From Bradyrhizobium stylosanthis (GTDB taxonomy: Bacteria > Pseudomonadota > Alphaproteobacteria > Rhizobiales > Xanthobacteraceae), in the NCBI RefSeq assembly GCF_001641335.1, contig NZ_LVEM01000001.1, forward strand, positions 2,304,343-2,368,342: a stretch of DNA of 64,000 nucleotides, written 5' to 3'. The position numbers and the translations under genes were made by a program. Shown one piece after another: positions 51,949 to 60,223 of the stretch (position 1 is the stretch's first letter; the number at the start of each line of letters is the position of its first letter). The notes below the pieces were generated by a model. The model was given only the letters and a program-made list of their open reading frames with translations. It was not told the origin of the DNA and searched no databases.

Positions 51949-51970
51949 CTGGCCGTTTCTGACAGGCCAG
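51949..51970. promoter_or_regulatory. Inverted repeat before paiB, candidate operator
   Basis: CTGGCC (51949-51954) and GGCCAG (51965-51970) are perfect arms 10 bases apart, in the gap between the MocR-type gene and paiB. This could be a binding site for the neighbouring regulator, or a weak terminator stem. No T-run follows. Confidence 0.35.
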
Positions 51971-52007
51971 ATTTCCGCTATCTCCGTGACCAGAACGGAG
52001 ACACGCC

Positions 52008-52637
52008 ATGTACATTCCCCCCGCCTTCCGCGACGACGACATCGAGAGCATCCGCGCGACCATCCGCGGCGCGCGCCTCGCAAGCCTCGTGACGGCCACC
52101 GCCGAGGGTCCGGTCGCAACCCCGCTGCCGCTGTTCCTCGACGAGACGGAGGGCGAGCACGGCGTGCTGTACGGGCACGTCGCGAAGGCTAATCCGCAAT
52201 GGCAGCTTGCCCCGATCGGCCACGCGCTCGCGATCTTCAATGGGCCCGATGCCTATGTGACGCCGTCCTGGTACGCGACCAAGCAGGAGACCGGCAAGGT
52301 CGTGCCGACCTGGAACTACATCGCCGTGCACGCTTACGGCCCGGTCGAATTCTTTGGGGAACCCGAGCGCCTGCTCGACGCGGTGACCCGCCTGACGAAC
52401 CGGCACGAAGGCGCGCGCGCAAAGCCCTGGGCGGTCGGCGATGCCCCCGCCGATTTCGTCGCCGCGCAATTGCGCGGGATCGTCGGGGTGCGCATTCCCG
52501 TCGTGCGGTTCGAAGGCAAGCGCAAGATGAGCCAGAACCGTCCCGAGGCCGACCGCATCGGCGTCGCGCAAGGTCTTGCCGCGAGCAGCGACGTGCACGA
52601 CCGCGAGGTCGCGGCCCTCATCCCGCAGCCGGCGTGA
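52008..52637 (+). CDS. paiB: PaiB-type FMN-binding regulatory protein
   Basis: The product is 209 residues. MYIPPAFRDDDIESIRATIR is the characteristic start, followed by ATPLPLFLDETEGEHGVLYG, GPDAYVTPSWYATKQETGKV and VPTWNYIAVHAYGP. The fold is an FMN-binding split barrel. Bacillus PaiB acts with PaiA as a negative regulator of sporulation and protease genes; in proteobacteria the role is not well defined. It follows the MocR-type gene on the same strand. CGGAGA lies about 7 bases upstream of the ATG. Confidence 0.92.
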   Translation: MYIPPAFRDDDIESIRATIRGARLASLVTATAEGPVATPLPLFLDETEGEHGVLYGHVAKANPQWQLAPIGHALAIFNGPDAYVTPSWYATKQETGKVVPTWNYIAVHAYGPVEFFGEPERLLDAVTRLTNRHEGARAKPWAVGDAPADFVAAQLRGIVGVRIPVVRFEGKRKMSQNRPEADRIGVAQGLAASSDVHDREVAALIPQPA

Positions 52638-52680
52638 GACGAGGCCCCGCGCGCGGGCTGAACAAGGAGACGAAGCCACG

Positions 52681-53127
52681 ATGTTGAGATTGGCACTTCC
52701 GATGCTCTTCGCCGTGGCGGCGGGGATCAGCCTCGTCGTGCAACAGGCGCTCAACGCCAATTTGCGCACCGCGCTCAATTCGGCAGCGTGGTCGGGCTTC
52801 ATGAGCTACTTGCTCGGCGTGCTCTGCATGGCCGCGCTGGCGCTCGTGATGCGCGATCCCGTCCCCTCGATGGCGACCGCGTCCCGCATTCCCTGGTTCG
52901 CATGGAGCGGCGGACTGTTCGGCGCCGTCTTCATCGGCCTTGGCATCTTCCTCGTGCCGCGGCTCGGCGCCGCCACGTTCTTTGCGCTGCTGATCGCCGG
53001 CCAGATGCTCGGATCGATCGCGTTCGACCATTTCGGCGTGCTTGGCGTTCCCGTTCAGCCCGTGAGCGCGGTCCGGATCGCCGGGGCAGCACTTTTGGTC
53101 GCCGGCGTCGTCCTGATCCGCATGTAG
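52681..53127 (+). CDS. YdcZ-family (DMT superfamily) membrane protein
   Basis: The product is 148 residues with five hydrophobic segments: LPMLFAVAAGISLVVQQALN, WSGFMSYLLGVLCMAALALV, IPWFAWSGGLFGAVFIGLGI, ATFFALLIAGQMLGSIAFDH and IAGAALLVAGVVLIRM. This is the half-size DMT/YdcZ type, which dimerises in the inner membrane. Transport of small metabolites is predicted but the substrate is unknown. It starts 43 bases after paiB, so the two may be one transcript. Confidence 0.88.
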   Translation: MLRLALPMLFAVAAGISLVVQQALNANLRTALNSAAWSGFMSYLLGVLCMAALALVMRDPVPSMATASRIPWFAWSGGLFGAVFIGLGIFLVPRLGAATFFALLIAGQMLGSIAFDHFGVLGVPVQPVSAVRIAGAALLVAGVVLIRM

Positions 53128-53196
53128 GATCAGCGGGAACCATCCCGCTGCCAGGCCTGTTGGTGGACCTCAGGACAAATCCGCGACGGGAACACC

Positions 53197-54027
53197 ATGT
53201 GCCGCTGGATCGCATACCGGGGCGAGACCACCTCGTTCGAGCCTTACGTCACCGAGCCCGAGCATTCGCTGATCGCGCAGAGCATCCGCTCGCTGCAGTC
53301 GACGGCGGGCTCGAACGGCGACGGCTTCGGGCTCGGCTGGTATGGCGAGCATCCGGAGCCGGGCCTTTACCGCGAGACGCGCCCGGCCTGGTCCGACGAG
53401 AACCTGCGCTATCTCTGCCGCCATCTGCGCTCGCATCTCTTCTTCGCTCACGTGCGCGCCGCCACAGGCACCGCGGTGACGCGGCAGAACTGCCATCCCT
53501 TCGCCTGCGGCCAATGGATGTTCATGCACAACGGCTTCGTCGGCAGCTGGAATCGGCTGCGCCGCAAAGTCGAGGCGCTGATCCCGGACGCCTATTATCC
53601 CTCGCGGCTGGGCACGACCGACTCGGAGGCCGTTTTCCTCGCCATGATGGGCGCGGGCCTGGAAAACGATCCGCTTCGGGCGACAGAAGCCGTGTTGCAA
53701 GCCCTCGTCGGCCTCGTCAACGAAGACGGCCTTCGCGAGCGGCTGCGCTTCACCAGCGCGATCGCCAATGGCCGCGACCTCTATGCGTTTCGCGTCTCCG
53801 TCAACGATGCCGCGAACACGCTCTACTTCCGCGAGGACGGCGGCCAGGTCATCGTCGTGTCGGAACCGTTCGACAAGGAATCGGACTGGACGGAAGTGCC
53901 GCCGAATCACGCGTTGATCGCGCGCGCGTCCGAAAGCGTCAAAATTGTTCCGTTCGATCCTGCCATTTCCGGTGAGTCCGGCGCGGAACCGGTTCCTGTC
54001 AGACGGATTATCGCCCGCAGGTGGTGA
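53197..54027 (+). CDS. Class II glutamine amidotransferase (YafJ-like)
   Basis: The product is 276 residues. MCRWIAYRGETTSFEPYVTE exposes Cys 2 as the Ntn-type nucleophile after Met removal. NGDGFGLGWYGEHPEPGLYR, SHLFFAHVRAATGTAVTRQN and CHPFACGQWMFMHNGFVG form the glutamine pocket. It frees ammonia from glutamine or cleaves gamma-glutamyl bonds, as EgtC does. It ends 16 bases before the GCS2-type ligase gene. The pairing recalls gamma-glutamyl-product chemistry, but the ergothioneine genes egtB and egtD are absent nearby. Confidence 0.9.
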   Translation: MCRWIAYRGETTSFEPYVTEPEHSLIAQSIRSLQSTAGSNGDGFGLGWYGEHPEPGLYRETRPAWSDENLRYLCRHLRSHLFFAHVRAATGTAVTRQNCHPFACGQWMFMHNGFVGSWNRLRRKVEALIPDAYYPSRLGTTDSEAVFLAMMGAGLENDPLRATEAVLQALVGLVNEDGLRERLRFTSAIANGRDLYAFRVSVNDAANTLYFREDGGQVIVVSEPFDKESDWTEVPPNHALIARASESVKIVPFDPAISGESGAEPVPVRRIIARRW

Positions 54028-54043
54028 CCACGCCGGGTGGCCA

Positions 54044-55273
54044 ATGACAATTGCATCGGACGTCCTGAAACTGCTGCGCGTCGATCCCTCGGACGACAGG
54101 CAGCATCTCGTCATCCGCTCCGCCGGTGGGGGCGGCAAGGCGGCGGAATATTCCTTCGGCATCGAGGAGGAATATTTCCTCGCCGATCGCCGGACGTTCG
54201 AGGTCGCCATCGAAACGCCCAACGCCCTGTTCGAATCGGCGAACTGGTCCACAGGCGGCCAGGCCATGCGGGAGATGCTGCAATCCCAGCTCGAGGTCGC
54301 CACCAACGTCCATGTCGACGTCAACGACGCGCGCGAGGAGCTGCGCTTCCTGCGCCGCGAGGTCGCCAACGTCGCCGCGCAATACGGCTTCGCGATCATG
54401 GCCTGCGGCACGCATCCGACCGCGGTCTGGCGGATGTCGCAACCGAGCCCGAAGCCGCGCTATGAGGAGATGATCGAGGACCTGCGCAGCATCGGCCACC
54501 GCAACATGATGTGCGGCATGCATGTGCACGTCCAGTTGCCCGACCCGGAGAAGCGCATGGCGGTGATGCGGGCGATGCTGCCGCATCTGCCGCTGTTCAT
54601 CGCGCTGTCGGCCTCCTCACCGTTCTGGAATTCGCACAAGACCGGCCTGAAGGGCTATCGACTGGCTGCCTATTCCGAGCTGCCGCGCACCGGCCTGCCC
54701 GAACTGTTCGAGACGCGGCACGATTACGACGAGTATGTCGGCGCCTTGCAGCGCTCCGGCGTGATTCCCGACGAGAGCCACATCTGGTGGGCGATGCGTC
54801 CCTCGATGAAGCACCCGACCCTCGAGCTGCGCGCGCCCGACACCTGCACCTTCGTCGACGACGCGGTCGCCATCGCCTCGCTCTATCGCTGCCTGACGCG
54901 GCATCTCTATCTGCGCCCGCATCTGTCCAGGGAGGTCACCGTGGTCGAGCGCGCGATTGCGGTCGAGAACAAATGGCGCGCGCAGCGCTACGGCACCGAT
55001 TGCATCTTTGCCTCGAAGGACGGCCCCGTCACGATCGCGGAGCTGCTGTCCCGGGTGATCGAGGATACCGCGGAGGACGCCGCGGCCCTCGATTGCGTCG
55101 CCGAGATCGAGCACTGCCGCACCATCGTGGCGCGCGGCAGCTCGGCGGAGTTCCAGCTTCGCGCCTATCGCGACAATGGTGAGGACATCGCAGCCGTGTC
55201 ACGTTGGATTGCTACATCCACGATATCGGGGACGAACGCTCCGATGCGTCCCGGCGCGCCGGCGCCGTCATAG
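54044..55273 (+). CDS. Carboxylate-amine ligase, GCS2/YbdK family
   Basis: The product is 409 residues from ATG 54044. YSFGIEEEYFLADRRTFEVA opens the GCS2 fold; the acidic EEEY binds metal and ATP. EMLQSQLEVATNVHVDVNDA, MACGTHPTAVWRMSQP, MCGMHVHVQLPDPEKRMAVM and WAMRPSMKHPTLELRAPDTC are further blocks. YbdK has weak glutamate-cysteine ligase activity in E. coli; others join glutamate to amines. The frame is open 33 codons upstream, inside the amidotransferase gene. The C-terminus is about 35 residues longer than E. coli YbdK. Substrates unknown. Confidence 0.9.
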   Translation: MTIASDVLKLLRVDPSDDRQHLVIRSAGGGGKAAEYSFGIEEEYFLADRRTFEVAIETPNALFESANWSTGGQAMREMLQSQLEVATNVHVDVNDAREELRFLRREVANVAAQYGFAIMACGTHPTAVWRMSQPSPKPRYEEMIEDLRSIGHRNMMCGMHVHVQLPDPEKRMAVMRAMLPHLPLFIALSASSPFWNSHKTGLKGYRLAAYSELPRTGLPELFETRHDYDEYVGALQRSGVIPDESHIWWAMRPSMKHPTLELRAPDTCTFVDDAVAIASLYRCLTRHLYLRPHLSREVTVVERAIAVENKWRAQRYGTDCIFASKDGPVTIAELLSRVIEDTAEDAAALDCVAEIEHCRTIVARGSSAEFQLRAYRDNGEDIAAVSRWIATSTISGTNAPMRPGAPAPS

Positions 55274-55335
55274 CGCCCGCACAAGCTTCGGCGGCCAAGG
55301 TGCCGCCCTCGAATTGGACTGTCGTGGAGAAGAAC

Positions 55336-55521
55336 ATGAGTAGCATCACATCGTGCACCGGCTGCGGCCATGCGCTTGTCCCGATGCTGACGGCCAAGGG
55401 CCGCGCCGAGCTGAGCTGCCTCTGGTGCGAAGGCATCGACGCGCGCGCGGTGGAGATGGCGAAGTGGGCGGACAGCCCCACCGGCAAGCCCGAGCGGTCC
55501 GCTCACCAGCCGTTCGAATGA
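55336..55521 (+). CDS. 61-residue zinc-ribbon-like protein
   Basis: The ATG at 55336 has GGAG six bases upstream. The product has two CxxC pairs: SSITSCTGCGHALVP and AELSCLWCEGIDARA, 17 residues apart, as in a zinc ribbon. The rest is a short polar helix (VEMAKWADSPTGKPERSA). No longer homologue domain is present, so it may bind RNA, DNA or another protein. The open frame extends to 55204, but without a start signal. It follows the ligase gene by 62 bases. Confidence 0.75.
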   Translation: MSSITSCTGCGHALVPMLTAKGRAELSCLWCEGIDARAVEMAKWADSPTGKPERSAHQPFE

Positions 55522-55869
55522 GCCGCTTTCGCCGCCATGCCGGCGGCGTTCGATGATCCCGCCGGCCCTGCGGTTGCATGCCCTTTGCTGGGCATGCCGA
55601 CAAATTAGACAAGAGACGTCTCGGCACGCGATCCCAAGGTCGCGTGAACAGGGCAAGGCAAGCCGGTGAAACCGCGCATCTAACCTCAGGCGCGGCCTCG
55701 ACTTTCCTTCGCGCTTGGTGGCGCCGGAGCGCCCGCGCGCGATGCCGTGCGCCGACTGGCCCGGAATTCGCAAGACAGCATCAAGGCCTGATTCCCTGCC
55801 CCTGCCACGCGGGAGCAGCAGGATGCGTGCGCGAGCTTCGGGATCGATGGCCCAGGATCGGAGAATGCC
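55522..55869. other. Intergenic region with hairpins, no gene seen
   Basis: GCATGCCC (55576-55583) and GGGCATGC (55590-55597) form a perfect 8-bp stem with a 6-base loop, and GCCGCC/GGCGGC forms another just after the zinc-ribbon gene stop. Neither is followed by a T-run. The rest is GC-rich sequence without a supported reading frame; the promoter of the bicupin gene should be near its 3' end. Confidence 0.5.
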
Positions 55870-57009
55870 ATGAACGTGCATGCCGCGGGCGATCTCAAAT
55901 TCACCGGCCTCACCCGCCCGGATGGCTCACCCCTTCGCCTCAACGATCAGGATTTCGTCGCGATCGACCGCGACAGGAATGCGACGTTCGAGGCGACCTA
56001 CCGGCCGCAGGCCCTCTACAACCGCGCCAACGAGGGCTTTCACGCCAACAACGAGACCTTCCTTCTGCACGAAGTCGCGACGAACCTTCCGATCTACCGG
56101 CCGGATACCGGCCCGACCGATTTCCATCTGCATCTGCCCCCGGGCGGCTTCCAGCTCGTGCTGGTCACGTCGGGCGCGTTCACCTTCGACTATGACGGGC
56201 GCTTCTACAATGTCGGTCCGGGCGCGGTGATGCTGCAAAGCGCGATCGTGCACCGCCAGCTGTTCTACACCTGGTCGGGCCTGTCGACCGAAGAGAACCT
56301 GAAGACGCCGCAGACCGTGGTGCCCGATCCGATCTCGATGGGCTATTCCGGCAAATTCCTCGAAGCCTTCATCACCGATCCCACCACCTTTCCGAACCCG
56401 ACCATTGTCGGTCCGGACCAGATCAACGAAGCCGAGACACCGCGCGTGGCCTGGAGCCATCCGCTGCACAACCGGCCGGCCGATGCCGGCTTCTGGCTGC
56501 AGGATCCCCTGGCGCTGGATGCGCTGTTCAAGCCGCTCACCGACGGCTCGGTCAAATCGGCGATGCCGGTTTACGTGCGCGACATCGGCATCAAGGTGCC
56601 GAGCGGCCATCTCGTCACCGGCCACATCATCGCGACCGACCCGAGCGGCCAGTCGCTGCTGCCGAAGAGCACGTCGATCGCCGCGGACCCGGCCTGCTTC
56701 GCCAAGGGCGAGGTCGTGATCTACCGCGTCATTCGCGGCACGGCCGAGTTCAAAAGGAAGTCCGGCGAAAGCTTCGAACTCTCCGCCGGCGACGTGGTCA
56801 CCGCAGGCAAGGCGTCCATCAGCCTCGTTGGCATCAGTGAGAACACCCAAGTCCTCCGCCTCGGTTTGCTCAAGGGCATGAACGACCTTCGCGGCTGGAC
56901 GCCGACGCAGCGCGACGAGATCGACGGCCTCGCCGGCCAGATCATCACGCACAAGGACATCCGCCCCCTGCGCACCGAAGGCAAGCCGGTCGGGTATCTC
57001 TACGGCTAG
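55870..57009 (+). CDS. Bicupin protein of unknown function
   Basis: The product is 379 residues. The first cupin (about 85-160) contains TDFHLHLPPGGFQLVLVTSG and FYNVGPGAVMLQSAIVHRQL, with His residues suited to bind a metal. The second (about 270-345) contains GEVVIYRVIRGTAEFKRKSG and FELSAGDVVTAGKASISLVG with fewer metal-type His. GGAG lies six bases before ATG 55870. Bicupins include oxidases, dioxygenases and isomerases; no substrate-specific signature is recognised. It is a lone gene facing gor across a palindromic repeat. Confidence 0.75.
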   Translation: MNVHAAGDLKFTGLTRPDGSPLRLNDQDFVAIDRDRNATFEATYRPQALYNRANEGFHANNETFLLHEVATNLPIYRPDTGPTDFHLHLPPGGFQLVLVTSGAFTFDYDGRFYNVGPGAVMLQSAIVHRQLFYTWSGLSTEENLKTPQTVVPDPISMGYSGKFLEAFITDPTTFPNPTIVGPDQINEAETPRVAWSHPLHNRPADAGFWLQDPLALDALFKPLTDGSVKSAMPVYVRDIGIKVPSGHLVTGHIIATDPSGQSLLPKSTSIAADPACFAKGEVVIYRVIRGTAEFKRKSGESFELSAGDVVTAGKASISLVGISENTQVLRLGLLKGMNDLRGWTPTQRDEIDGLAGQIITHKDIRPLRTEGKPVGYLYG

Positions 57010-57045
57010 GCGGGTCGCAGCCAAGCCAAGCTGCTCGAGTTCTTC

Positions 57046-57190
57046 TTCCTTCTCCCCTTGTGGGACAAGGTGGCGCGAAGCGCCGGATGAGGGGTTCTCT
57101 CCACTCATAAGACCGTTCGTGAGGAGCGAGACCCCTCACCCGTCTCGCCGCTTCGCGGCGAGCCACCCTCTCCCACAAGGGGAGAGGGTA
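57046..57190. repeat. Palindromic repeat, family E (ctccccttgtggga type)
   Basis: CTCCCCTTGTGGGA (57052-57065) and TCCCACAAGGGGAG (57171-57184) are perfect 14-base arms. Inner pairs are gatgaggggt with acccctcac, and ggtggcgcgaagcgcc versus gcttcgcggcgagccacc. The element lies between the convergent bicupin and gor genes and could end both transcripts. The type is common in rhizobial genomes. Confidence 0.8.
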
Positions 57191-57244
57191 AGCGCGTCAA
57201 CTCAACGAAAATCGTGTTCGATTGAGAGCCGCTCGCGCGCCGCC

Positions 57245-58633
57245 CTACTCCGCCGCCTGCCGCACGTGGCGCGCGGTCGGGGTACGCATCGTCACGAGCT
57301 CTTCGGCCGCGGTCGGATGCAGCGCGACGGTCGCGTCGAAATCGGCCTTGGTCGCCTTCATCTTCACCGCGATCGCCACGGCTTGCGTGATCTCGGCGGC
57401 GGCATCGCCGACGATGTGGCAGCCGAGCACGCGGTCGGTCGAACCGTCGACGACGAGCTTCATCAGCACGCGGGTATCGCGGCCCGACATCGTGGCCTTG
57501 ATGGGACGGAACGTCGCCTTGTAGATGTCGACGTGACTGAACTGCGCACGCGCCTCGGTTTCGGTCAGCCCGACCGTCCCCACTTCCGGCTGCGAGAACA
57601 CCGCGGTCGGGATATTGGCGTGATCGACCTGCACCGTACGATTGCCGAACACGGTATCGGCGAAGGCATGGCCTTCGCGGATCGCGACCGGCGTCAGGTT
57701 GAAGCGGTGGGTGACGTCGCCGATGGCATAGATGCTGTCGACCGAGCTCTTCGAGAAATGGTCCACGGCAATGCCGCCATTCTTCGGATTGATCGCGACA
57801 CCCGCCTTCTCCAGGCCGAGATTGGCGACAGCCGGATGGCGGCCGATCGCGAACATCACCTGGTCGGAGGCAAGGCTCGAGCCGTTCGACAGATGCGTGG
57901 TGAACTCCTCGCCGTGACGATCGACCTTCGCCACCGTGCAACCGGTGAGGATGGTGATGCCCTGCTTTTCCATCTCGCTGCGGACGTGGCTGCGCACGTC
58001 CTCGTCGAAGCCGCGCAGGATGTTGTCGCCGCGATAGATCACGGTGACGTCCGAGCCGAAGCCGGCGAAGATGCCGGCGAATTCCAGCGCGATGTAGCCG
58101 CCACCCTGGATCACGATCCGCCTCGGCAGCTTCTTGAGATGAAACGCCTCGTTGGACGAGATCACGTGCTCGATGCCGGGAATGGAGGCGCCATGGTTCG
58201 GCGCACCGCCGGTGGCGATCAGGATGTACTTTGCGGTGATCTTCCTGTCGTTCTCGAGCAGGCGGACAGTGTGCTTGTCCTCGATCACCGCCCGGCTCTT
58301 GACGACTTGCGCGCCCGACTTCTCGACATTCGTCGTGTAGGCCGCCTCCAGCCGCGCGATTTCCTTGTCCTTGTTGGCGATCAGCGTCGGCCAGTCGAAC
58401 GTCGCGGGCGGAACGGTCCAGCCGAAACCGGCGGCGTCCTCGAGTTCGTGACGAAAATGCGAGCCGATCACGAACAGCTTCTTCGGCACGCAGCCGCGGA
58501 TCACGCAGGTGCCGCCCATGCGGTACTCTTCCGCGATCATCACGCGGGCACCGTAGCCGGCCGCGATGCGGGCGGCACGCACGCCGCCCGAACCGCCACC
58601 GATGACAAAGAGGTCGACGTCGAATTCAGCCAT
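57245..58633 (-). CDS. gor: Glutathione-disulfide reductase
   Basis: The product is 462 residues. LFVIGGGSGGVRAARIAAGY binds FAD, GGTCVIRGCVPKKL has the redox pair Cys 43/Cys 48, VIQGGGYIALEFAGIFAGFG with the following RGDNILRGFD binds NADPH (two Arg), and VALHPTAAEELVTM carries the catalytic His-Glu. It reduces glutathione disulfide with NADPH in the cytoplasm. It is a monocistronic-looking gene on the minus strand with palindromic repeats on both sides. Confidence 0.95.
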   Translation of the reverse strand: MAEFDVDLFVIGGGSGGVRAARIAAGYGARVMIAEEYRMGGTCVIRGCVPKKLFVIGSHFRHELEDAAGFGWTVPPATFDWPTLIANKDKEIARLEAAYTTNVEKSGAQVVKSRAVIEDKHTVRLLENDRKITAKYILIATGGAPNHGASIPGIEHVISSNEAFHLKKLPRRIVIQGGGYIALEFAGIFAGFGSDVTVIYRGDNILRGFDEDVRSHVRSEMEKQGITILTGCTVAKVDRHGEEFTTHLSNGSSLASDQVMFAIGRHPAVANLGLEKAGVAINPKNGGIAVDHFSKSSVDSIYAIGDVTHRFNLTPVAIREGHAFADTVFGNRTVQVDHANIPTAVFSQPEVGTVGLTETEARAQFSHVDIYKATFRPIKATMSGRDTRVLMKLVVDGSTDRVLGCHIVGDAAAEITQAVAIAVKMKATKADFDATVALHPTAAEELVTMRTPTARHVRQAAE

Positions 58634-58650
58634 TGTCCACTCCGACCTCT

Positions 58651-58720
58651 AGAGCATGATCCGGACCCGAAGGGCCGCGCCAGCGCAAAGTGTGGAGCGG
58701 TTTTCCGAAAAGATCATGCT
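58651..58720. repeat. Palindromic repeat, family C copy 2
   Basis: AGAGCATGATCCGGAC at the left and CCGAAAAGATCATGCT at the right flank gcaaagtgtggagcggtttt. Compared with 25511-25560 it carries an internal gggccgcgccag insertion, so it is a divergent member. It lies 18 bases upstream of the gor start. Confidence 0.7.
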
Positions 58721-58730
58721 CAAATAACAA

Positions 58731-58756
58731 CCTAAAGCGCGGTGACGCGCTTTAGG
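58731..58756 (-). terminator. Intrinsic terminator of the rpiA-DUF2059 transcript
   Basis: CCTAAAGCGC (58731-58740) pairs perfectly with GCGCTTTAGG (58747-58756) around a 6-base loop. On the minus strand it is followed by TTGTTATTTG. It lies 24 bases after the DUF2059 gene stop. The T-rich tail is imperfect but adequate. Confidence 0.75.
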
Positions 58757-58779
58757 TATTTCTGACTAGATAGGTACTG

Positions 58780-59328
58780 TCAGATTTCCTTGCCACGCTT
58801 GCGCATCTCGGCGCGGAAGGCACCCATCACGGTTTCCGAGAAGTTCTGGGCCCAGGAGTTCATGAAGGCCATGCTGAGGCCGATGGCGCGCGGCTCGGCG
58901 TCGATCAGCTTCTTGCCCAGCGGCGACCTGTAGAAGGTGACGAGGTCCTTCAGCTCCTGCTCGGTGAACTCGCTGGCATAAATCTGGGCCATGCCCTCGC
59001 CGATCTCGTTCTGGCGGCCGTTGAGCTGCTGGGCCACGATCGGGGCGACCTCGTTGAGATCCTTCTGGTAGTTCAGATTCTGCTGGATCAGCGCGATCTT
59101 GGTCTTCTCCACGAGGCCGGGCACGGCGCCGGTATACATCGCGGTGGCGTTCTTGATCTGCAGGATCTCCCTGGCCGCGGCAATCGCCGCCGGCGAGGCC
59201 TTCGGCTGGGCCGGTGCGGCGGCCGCCTTGGGCTGTGCCGGCGCCTGCTGCGCAATCGCCGGGATCGCCGAAACGGCCAGGCCAGCAGCAAGCGTCGCGG
59301 CCGGCAAGAATTTCAAAACGCTCTTCAT
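58780..59328 (-). CDS. Periplasmic DUF2059 protein
   Basis: The product is 182 residues. MKSVLKFLPAATLAAGLAVS and AIPAIAQQ give a signal peptide with cleavage at AIA. An Ala/Pro-rich spacer follows. DUF2059 features are IGEGMAQIYASEFTEQELKD, LVTFYRSPLGKKLIDAEPRA and the helical ending. Function is unknown; the family is common in Gram-negative bacteria. AAAGGAG lies 7 bases before the ATG, and the gene starts 2 bases after rpiA, so they are cotranscribed. Confidence 0.88.
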   Translation of the reverse strand: MKSVLKFLPAATLAAGLAVSAIPAIAQQAPAQPKAAAAPAQPKASPAAIAAAREILQIKNATAMYTGAVPGLVEKTKIALIQQNLNYQKDLNEVAPIVAQQLNGRQNEIGEGMAQIYASEFTEQELKDLVTFYRSPLGKKLIDAEPRAIGLSMAFMNSWAQNFSETVMGAFRAEMRKRGKEI

Positions 59329-59330
59329 TC

Positions 59331-60038
59331 CTAGTCTCCTTTCGGCTTTCGCCGTTCAATCACGCGAATTCCCTCGCCGCCCGCCAGCACAGCCGAGCTG
59401 GCCAGGCCGATGAACAATCCATGCTCGACCACGCCGGGGATCGCGCTCAACGCTCTGGCGAGGCTGGCCGGATCCGCAATACGTCCGAGCTGGGCATCGA
59501 CGATCCAGTGGCCGCCGTCAGTGACGAAAACGTGGCCGTCCTTGGCCTTACGGACCGCCATTTGCCCGGAAACGCCGCACGCCGCAAATGCCTTCTCGAT
59601 GGCATGGCGCGTCGCGCCAAGCCCGAACGGGATGACCTCGATCGGCAGCGGAAACTTGCCGAGCGTCGGCACCCATTTGCTGTCGTCGGCAATCACGATC
59701 ATGCGATCCGAGGCGGCCGCCACGATCTTCTCGCGCAACAGCGCACCGCCGCCGCCCTTGATCAAATTGAGCTCGGGATCGATCTCGTCGGCGCCGTCGA
59801 CGGTGATATCGAGATGATCGATCTCGTCGAGCGTCGTCAGCGGGACGCCGCAGCGCTCCGCGTCGGCCCGCGTCGCCTCGGAGGTCGGCACGCCGATCAC
59901 CTTGAGGCCGGCGGCGACGCGCTCGCCAAGCAGCTCCACGAAATGTTTCGCAGTCGAGCCCGTACCGAGCCCCAGCTGCATGCCGTCACGCACCTCCTCG
60001 AGGGCGCGCGCCGCAGCCTGCCGCTTCAACTGGTCCAT
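59331..60038 (-). CDS. rpiA: Ribose-5-phosphate isomerase A
   Basis: The product is 235 residues. [60 protein letters not shown] and [13 protein letters not shown] are the RpiA blocks; Asp and Lys of DGADEID and [10 protein letters not shown] act in catalysis. It interconverts ribose-5-phosphate and ribulose-5-phosphate in the pentose phosphate and Calvin cycles. ATG 60038 (MDQLKRQ) is preferred; a GTG two codons upstream is possible. It is the first gene before the DUF2059 gene. Confidence 0.95.
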   Translation of the reverse strand: MDQLKRQAAARALEEVRDGMQLGLGTGSTAKHFVELLGERVAAGLKVIGVPTSEATRADAERCGVPLTTLDEIDHLDITVDGADEIDPELNLIKGGGGALLREKIVAAASDRMIVIADDSKWVPTLGKFPLPIEVIPFGLGATRHAIEKAFAACGVSGQMAVRKAKDGHVFVTDGGHWIVDAQLGRIADPASLARALSAIPGVVEHGLFIGLASSAVLAGGEGIRVIERRKPKGD

Positions 60039-60223
60039 GTTCACGTGTGCGCCCGCCCCTGGATTGAGAGTGCCGCCGGTATAGCCGCTTGCGGCGGCCT
60101 ATGTAGCCTCGTTTTTTCCTGGAGAACAGGGTCCTGCGGAACAGGCCTCCGGGCCCATCTTATAAGGTGAACTTATGGCCTCGGCCCTTGCGCCGATCCG
60201 GCCGGCCCGATAGCGCTGGGGTC

